A stretch of 45,712 nucleotides of DNA, taken from assembly GCA_025360615.1 (NCBI GenBank), contig JANYBX010000418.1:1-45712 (forward strand). The letters run 5' to 3'. Positions 40,811 through 45,712 of the stretch are shown here, in pieces (the stretch's first letter is position 1; each line of letters starts with the position of its first letter). A program made the translations under genes and the position numbers. Source of the stretch: Opitutia bacterium. Lineage in GTDB: Bacteria; Verrucomicrobiota; Verrucomicrobiia; Opitutales; Opitutaceae. Below the pieces are notes generated by a model. The model was not told the origin of the DNA. It did no database searches and was given only the letters and a program-made list of their open reading frames with translations.

Positions 40811-40866
40811 TTCTTTAGAACCGACCGCCGGTCGGTTTTAAGAAGCCGGCCGACGGTCGGGTCTAC
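40811..40866. repeat. Two tandem palindromic elements of the GTAG-stem-loop family
   Basis: AACCGACCGCCGGTCGGTT and GAAGCCGGCCGACGGTCGGGTCTAC; reverse complement of the second (GTAGACCCGACCGTCGGCCGGCTTC) closely matches 32937-32962. Confidence 0.75.
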
Positions 40867-40879
40867 AGCACCTTGGAGT

Positions 40880-41119
40880 TTACGGTTTGGCGGGGCCTGC
40901 CACACCTGCCACTGGCTTTTCCCGCTGGGCGGGGCGCTCCACGTGGCTGGCGCTTTGCCACGCACGGAGTTTCTCTGGCACGCGCGCGTATTTGTTATTC
41001 ATGATCGCATCGAGGTAGTTCACCACGCGCATGCCGTCGGCGAGAGCGAAAATGCGGGTCCCATAAATGCGGGTCGAGTCGGTGACAAACGCCGCAATCA
41101 GTAGCAACGAAAATGCTGA
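40880..41119 (-). pseudogene. Fragment of a conserved hypothetical protein
   Basis: SAFSLLLIAAFVTDSTRIYGTRIFALADGMRVVNYLDAIMNNKYARVPEKLRAWQSASHVERPAQREKPVAG; protein-like composition but no ATG (only TTG/CTG) before the upstream in-frame stop. Confidence 0.4.
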
Positions 41120-41274
41120 TTAAATAATCGTGTCATATAACTCATTTATATTTGACCGCGCAAAACCGCGCTGCGTGCCGAGCGAAAATCCGCGGCGCGT
41201 CCCATCCTCCAGACCGCGTCGTCGCACGACGGACCTGAATTGCAGATCAGGATTTTTGTTTTCGGCTAAAATAA

Positions 41275-42561
41275 TTATTCCGCCCGCACCGGCACCGTGC
41301 CATCGGCAAACTCCGCCGCGAGCTTCTGCCCCGCCTTCACCCCCGCGCGCCGCGCGACGGGCCGGCCCGCTGCGTCGCGCATAATCACAAAACCCCGATT
41401 TAAAACCGACGCCGGGCTCGCCGCCTGCAATCGTTTCCACAGCGCCAGCAACCGGTGCGACTCCGTCTGCACGCGAAACTCCGGCGACACCCGCGCCAGC
41501 GCCGCGCGCACCTCGTTCAACTCCTGCCGCCGCATCCGCGTCGAATCGCGCAGCGCCGCCGCCAGCCGGTTCGACAAGTCGTCCAGCCGCAAAAATCCCT
41601 GCTCCACCTGCGCCGCCGGCGAAAGCAGCCGCAGCCGCGAACGCGCATGATCGAGCCGCTCGCGCGCCCCGCTCGCCGCTCGCTCCAACGCCTCGGTCAT
41701 CGCTTCGCCCGCGCGCGTCACCCGCTCCGCGCACGCGACAAATTTGCTCGAGATCAACTCCGCCGCCGCGCTGGGCGTCTCCGCGCGCACGTCGGCTGCG
41801 AAATCGCACAGCGTGAAATCGATCTCGTGCCCCACCGCCGAAATCACCGGCACCGCGCACGCGGCCACCGCGCGCACCAGCACTTCTTCGTTAAACGCCC
41901 ACAAATCCTCCATGCTCCCGCCGCCGCGCCCGATCACCAGCAAATCGAAAATTCCCAGCTCCTGCGCGAGCGCCAGCATCGCCGCCAGCTCCGCCGCCGC
42001 GCCCTCGCCCTGCACCTTCGCCGGCAGCACCACCACGCGCCCGCGCCAGCCGCGTCGCACAAGAATCCGCACAAAATCCTGCACCGCCGCGCCCGTCGGC
42101 GACGTCACGAATCCCACCGTCGCCGGCATCGCCGGGATCTCCCGTTTTTTCTCCGGCGCAAACAAACCCTCCGCCGCGAGCCGCGCCTTCAGCGCCTCGA
42201 ACTCGCGCTGCAATTTCCCCACGCCATCCTCGACGATCGCGCGCACGATCAGCTGATACTGCCCGCGCGCCTCGTAGACACTCACCTCGCCGAGCACCAC
42301 GACTTGCAAGCCGTCGCGCAACTTCACCGTCTGCCGCAGCGCATCGCCGCGAAACAGCACCGCGCTCACCTGCGCGCCCGCGTCCTTCAGCGAAAAATAA
42401 ACATGCCCGCTCCCCTGCGCCCGCACGTTCGAGACTTCCCCGCGCACCCAGGCGAGCCCGATGCCGCTCTCGAGCAGCGTCTTCACCCGCCGCGTGAATT
42501 CGCTCACCGACTCCACGCGATCATCCGCTGCGGTCGTGGAAAAAAACGTTTCCTCCTTCAT
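41275..42561 (-). CDS. xseA: Exodeoxyribonuclease VII large subunit
   Basis: SVSEFTRRVKTLLESGIGLAWVRGEVSNVRAQGSGHVYFSLKDAGAQVSAVLFRGDA...VGFVTSPTGAAVQDFVRILVRR...DLLVIGRGGGSMEDLWAFNEEVLVRAVAACAVPVISAVGHEIDFTLCDFAADVRAETPSAAAEL. Confidence 0.97.
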   Translation of the reverse strand: MKEETFFSTTAADDRVESVSEFTRRVKTLLESGIGLAWVRGEVSNVRAQGSGHVYFSLKDAGAQVSAVLFRGDALRQTVKLRDGLQVVVLGEVSVYEARGQYQLIVRAIVEDGVGKLQREFEALKARLAAEGLFAPEKKREIPAMPATVGFVTSPTGAAVQDFVRILVRRGWRGRVVVLPAKVQGEGAAAELAAMLALAQELGIFDLLVIGRGGGSMEDLWAFNEEVLVRAVAACAVPVISAVGHEIDFTLCDFAADVRAETPSAAAELISSKFVACAERVTRAGEAMTEALERAASGARERLDHARSRLRLLSPAAQVEQGFLRLDDLSNRLAAALRDSTRMRRQELNEVRAALARVSPEFRVQTESHRLLALWKRLQAASPASVLNRGFVIMRDAAGRPVARRAGVKAGQKLAAEFADGTVPVRAE

Positions 42562-42606
42562 GCTAACATGGGGTTTTGTGCGGGCATATTTTCCAAGCCT
42601 TTTGAA

Positions 42607-42732
42607 ACCGCTAGTCTTCGCTAATTTTCAGAAATCAAGTGGAGGGGATGATGGCGTGCGTGCTTCGCCTCATCGGCGAAGCGCGATGCCGGGGGATGGG
42701 TTCGTGGATTTAAATTAGCGAAGATTAGCGGT
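42607..42732. repeat. Long near-perfect inverted repeat with nested hairpin
   Basis: Left arm ACCGCTAGTCTTCGCTAATTT (42607-42627), right arm AAATTAGCGAAGATTAGCGGT (42712-42732), one mismatch; inner hairpin GCTTCGCC-TCATC-GGCGAAGC (42662-42682 region). Confidence 0.85.
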
Positions 42733-42777
42733 TAAATCTGCCTTGATTCACTTGGTTGCGGCTCGGCCACGTGGGAT

Positions 42778-43479
42778 TCATGCCGCCGCTTTTTTCTTCA
42801 AGTAATGTTTGCGCGCGATCCGCGTGGCCACCGCCGCCGCCGCCAGCAATCCGCCCGCGAGCATCACCATTTTCCCCTTCCCGTTCACCAAGGCGTCGCC
42901 GAAAAGCACGAATGCGGCGTTCTGCGGGCACGCGATGACGATCGAGATAAACATGTATCTCGCGAACGGCATCTCCGCCAATCCGAGCATGTAGTTCTGC
43001 ACGAAAAACGGGATGCCCGGCGTCAGGCGCAGCAGCATCACCAGATCGTTCACGTTGTCCGCATCTACCTCGGGCAGTTTATAACCCAGGCGCGTCATCA
43101 GCTTCTCCAGCAGCGGGCGCAGCGCGCGGCGCGCCAGTGCGTAGGTCACGGCCATGTTCACGATCAACGCCACCTCGGAGAGCAAGACGACAACTCCCAT
43201 CCCGAGCTTTTCCCCAAACACCGGGCCCGCCGTGAGCGCAAACGTCAGCATCGGCACGCCTGCCGCCGGTAACAACGCCGACGCCGTAAAAAACGCCCAA
43301 GGTCCCGCCCCGCGGATCAACGCCATTCCTCCGTCCACCAGCGCGTGCGAACGCCGCAAAATTTCCGCCATCCCGACCTCGCGCGCGACCCACAGCGCGC
43401 CCACGGCCACGACCGCCGCCACCACCGCGAGCGGCAGCCATGGGAGCTTCTTTTTAACCGGCGCGACTTCGGATGACAT
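42778..43479 (-). CDS. TVP38/TMEM64 (VTT domain, DedA-like) membrane protein
   Basis: ALLPAAGVPMLTFALTAGPVFGEKLGMGVVVLLSEVALIVNMAVTYALARRALRPLLEKLM...LRLTPGIPFFVQNYMLGLAEMPFARYMFIS. Confidence 0.9.
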   Translation of the reverse strand: MSSEVAPVKKKLPWLPLAVVAAVVAVGALWVAREVGMAEILRRSHALVDGGMALIRGAGPWAFFTASALLPAAGVPMLTFALTAGPVFGEKLGMGVVVLLSEVALIVNMAVTYALARRALRPLLEKLMTRLGYKLPEVDADNVNDLVMLLRLTPGIPFFVQNYMLGLAEMPFARYMFISIVIACPQNAAFVLFGDALVNGKGKMVMLAGGLLAAAAVATRIARKHYLKKKAAA

Positions 43480-43595
43480 ACGTCCAAAGCTGCCCGCCCG
43501 TTCCCCGTGGGAGCAAATTTATTTGCGACGCCCTGCCCCCTCGCGCATCACACAGCCCGTTCCGCCCCCCTCCGGCTCTCTCGCCCACCCCTGAC

Positions 43596-44390
43596 ATGCC
43601 CGCGATCCTCGATTTTATTTCCAACGACTGGATGCCCCTCGCGGTCCTCACGAAACTCGCGTGGCTCGTGCAAATCGGCCTCATGGTTCACGTCCTCAAA
43701 ACCGGCCGGCCCTATTGGTGGTTCTGGGTCTTGTTCAGCGCGCCGCTCATCGGTGGCATCGTTTATTTTTTCGTCGAACTCCTCCCCGAACGCCGCTCCT
43801 CCGGTGGCAGCGGTCTCTTCGCGCGCCTGAAACCCCGCTCGTGGCGCATCCGCGATGCCCGCGCCACGCTGGAGGAAACGCCCACCGTCAAAACCCGCCT
43901 CGCCCTCGCGGAGGAACTCTCCGACGCCGGCCAGACCGCCGAGGCGCACGCCGTGGCCGCCGAGGCGTTGTCAGGAGTTTTCAAGGACGACCCGCACACC
44001 CTCGCCGAGGTGGCCCGCTACGCCATCGAGCTCTCCCACTGGGACGAAGCCCTCGCACTCCTCGCTAAGATCAACACCCGCGCCGATCGCATGCTCGCCC
44101 TCGACGTCGCCCTCCTCCAAGGCCGCGCGCTCCTCGGCGCCCAGCGCTACGCTGAAGCGGAGACCGAGCTGCGCACCGCCGCCGAACGCTACGTCGGCGA
44201 AGAGCCGCGCTATTTTTTAGCCAACACCCTCCGCGCCACGCGCCGCGAATCCGAAGCCTCAGCGCTCTTTCAGGAAATCCGCACCCGCTTCCGCAAGGCC
44301 GGTCCCGCCTGGCGCCGCACCGAGAAACGCTGGTATCGCCTCGCCACCGCCGCGCTCAAGCAGCCCGCCGCCGACCACTATAAAAAGTAG
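43596..44390 (+). CDS. TPR-containing protein with N-terminal PLDc_N-like double TM
   Basis: WMPLAVLTKLAWLVQIGLMVHVLKTGRPYWWFWVLFSAPLIGGIVYFFVELLPE followed by Ala-rich TPR helices. Confidence 0.8.
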   Translation: MPAILDFISNDWMPLAVLTKLAWLVQIGLMVHVLKTGRPYWWFWVLFSAPLIGGIVYFFVELLPERRSSGGSGLFARLKPRSWRIRDARATLEETPTVKTRLALAEELSDAGQTAEAHAVAAEALSGVFKDDPHTLAEVARYAIELSHWDEALALLAKINTRADRMLALDVALLQGRALLGAQRYAEAETELRTAAERYVGEEPRYFLANTLRATRRESEASALFQEIRTRFRKAGPAWRRTEKRWYRLATAALKQPAADHYKK

Positions 44391-44469
44391 GCCGCGAGCG
44401 CGCTGCCTCTATCGCACCGCGCGTCCTCCCAGCTTGCCCGCCCCGCCTCGCGCCCCTCTCATCTGAGCG

Positions 44470-45712
44470 ATGACGCGCCCCACCGATTCCGCCCGCCTCC
44501 TCTCGCGCGGACTCGTCACCCTCGGCCTCATCTCGCTCGCGCTCATCACCCTCGCGAGCCCCGGAGCCACGCGCATGTATGCCGCCCCGTGGTCCTGCGC
44601 CTATCTGATCGCGTGCAGCGTGCCACCGCTCCTGCTCACGCTGCGGCTGTTCGACTCGCGCCAACTTTTTATTTTTCCCACGTCCGCGTGGTGCGCCACC
44701 GCCCTGCTCGCGATTTTCTCGATCCTGCTCTCCGCTCTCGCGAGCCCGTGGCGCGGACCGTCGCTCCTCTGGAGCGCGCCGTTGCTCTCTGCTCTCGCCC
44801 TGTTTTTCGTCGCGTTCGACTGGCTGAACTTCGACCCCGCCGAGCGCGAGGCCCGCCTCCATCGGCTGCTCACCGGTGCCGGGCTGTGCTTCGCCGCGGT
44901 CGCAGTCGTGAGCTGCCTGCTCTGGTCCCGCGGGCTTGACGAGCGCTGGCGTGAGCAACTGTTCACCTCGCGCAATCCCTACCCGCTCGGCCATGCCAAC
45001 TACACCGCAGGCCTCGCCCTGCTCATGCTGCCGGTGTTCGGCTCGCTGGCTCTCGCCCACACCGGCCTGCGTCGCGCCGCGTGGCTTTTCGCCGGCCTGC
45101 TCGCGCTCGCGCTGCTCTTCACGAGCGGCAGCCGCGGCGGATTGATCGGGCTCGTGGTGCTCGCGCTTGTTCACGTGCCCGCGATCGCCCGCGCGCTCAA
45201 GCTCCGCCTCTGGCTCATCGGTCTCAGCGCGCTCGTCGCCCTCGCCGCGCTCTTTTATTTCCACCCCCGAACGCGCGCGCTCCTCACCGGCGAGCGCGCC
45301 TCCGCCGTGCTCCGCAAGAGCAACGACCAGCGCTCCGCTATGCTCGAAACCGGCCTTGAGCTGGCGACCGAACGCCCGCTCCTCGGCTGGGGCGCCGGCT
45401 CGACCCCGCTCGCCTATCCCCACGTGCGCCACCTCCTCTCCGGCGGTGTCGAAAACGTCCTCCAACTCCACAACACCCCGCTCCAGCTCCTCGCCGATTT
45501 CGGCACCCTCGGCGCACTGGCCGCTCTGATATTCTGCGCACTCCTCCTCCGCGCCGCCTTCAATTCCGCCCCCGCCCGCGCTGCGTCTCTCGCGCTGCTT
45601 GGCTACGCGGTGTTCTCCCTCACCGACTGGCAACTCGACGTCCCCGTCTTCGCCTCCGCCCTCGCACTCGCCGCTGCTGCGATCGCTCCCGCCGCCGCCG
45701 GCCCCTCGCGAA
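44470..45712 (+). CDS. O-antigen ligase family (Wzy_C) polytopic membrane protein, truncated by window end
   Basis: Hand translation from ATG 44470: MTRPTDSARLLSRGLVTLGLISLALITLASPGATRMYAAPWSC...LLFTSGSRGGLIGLVVLALV...ELATERPLLGWGAGSTPLAYP; open to the window end and missing from the ORF track. Confidence 0.85.
   Translation, partial: MTRPTDSARLLSRGLVTLGLISLALITLASPGATRMYAAPWSCAYLIACSVPPLLLTLRLFDSRQLFIFPTSAWCATALLAIFSILLSALASPWRGPSLLWSAPLLSALALFFVAFDWLNFDPAEREARLHRLLTGAGLCFAAVAVVSCLLWSRGLDERWREQLFTSRNPYPLGHANYTAGLALLMLPVFGSLALAHTGLRRAAWLFAGLLALALLFTSGSRGGLIGLVVLALVHVPAIARALKLRLWLIGLSALVALAALFYFHPRTRALLTGERASAVLRKSNDQRSAMLETGLELATERPLLGWGAGSTPLAYPHVRHLLSGGVENVLQLHNTPLQLLADFGTLGALAALIFCALLLRAAFNSAPARAASLALLGYAVFSLTDWQLDVPVFASALALAAAAIAPAAAGPSR

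Noticed and set aside
44356-45633. 425-aa minus-strand ORF at the right edge
   Set aside because: Extremely Glu/Arg/Ala/Gly-rich; the opposite strand encodes a clear polytopic O-antigen ligase-like protein.

Overview
This 45.7-kb window is high-GC bacterial DNA. The gene content (PEP-CTERM protein, SusD-less TonB receptor with pectin enzymes, gene style) looks like Verrucomicrobiota/Opitutaceae, but that taxon is an inference. Left part: the 3' end of gyrB, a PIN-type toxin-antitoxin (TA) pair, gyrA, a PtsN-like PTS IIA protein, a MazF/PemK-type TA pair, CorA, an NAD-dependent epimerase, and type II secretion genes (gspF, a ParE-like TA pair, gspE, gspD), then aroC. Middle: a pectin/galacturonate utilisation region with KDPG aldolase, tRNA-Leu(CAG), pectinesterase, GH105-like hydrolase, TonB-dependent receptor, hexuronate-type MFS transporter, LacI regulator, PEP-CTERM protein, TIM-barrel epimerase and Gfo/Idh oxidoreductase. 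Right part: msrB, a frame-disrupted hybrid histidine kinase, and an AT-richer accessory island on the minus strand (a 1705-aa RHS/YD-repeat protein, a 3-TM protein, a TlpA-like thioredoxin, a small unknown protein and a DUF1573 protein). It ends with xseA, a VTT-domain protein, a TPR protein and a truncated O-antigen ligase-like gene. The most interesting observations are: (1) an in-frame TGA separating a signal peptide from the RHS body, exactly where a Cys-rich motif expects a cysteine; (2) a palindromic repeat family in four convergent intergenic gaps; (3) three TA pairs embedded in or beside housekeeping operons; (4) two compensating frameshifts in one histidine kinase gene; (5) the RHS/thioredoxin/DUF1573 island itself.
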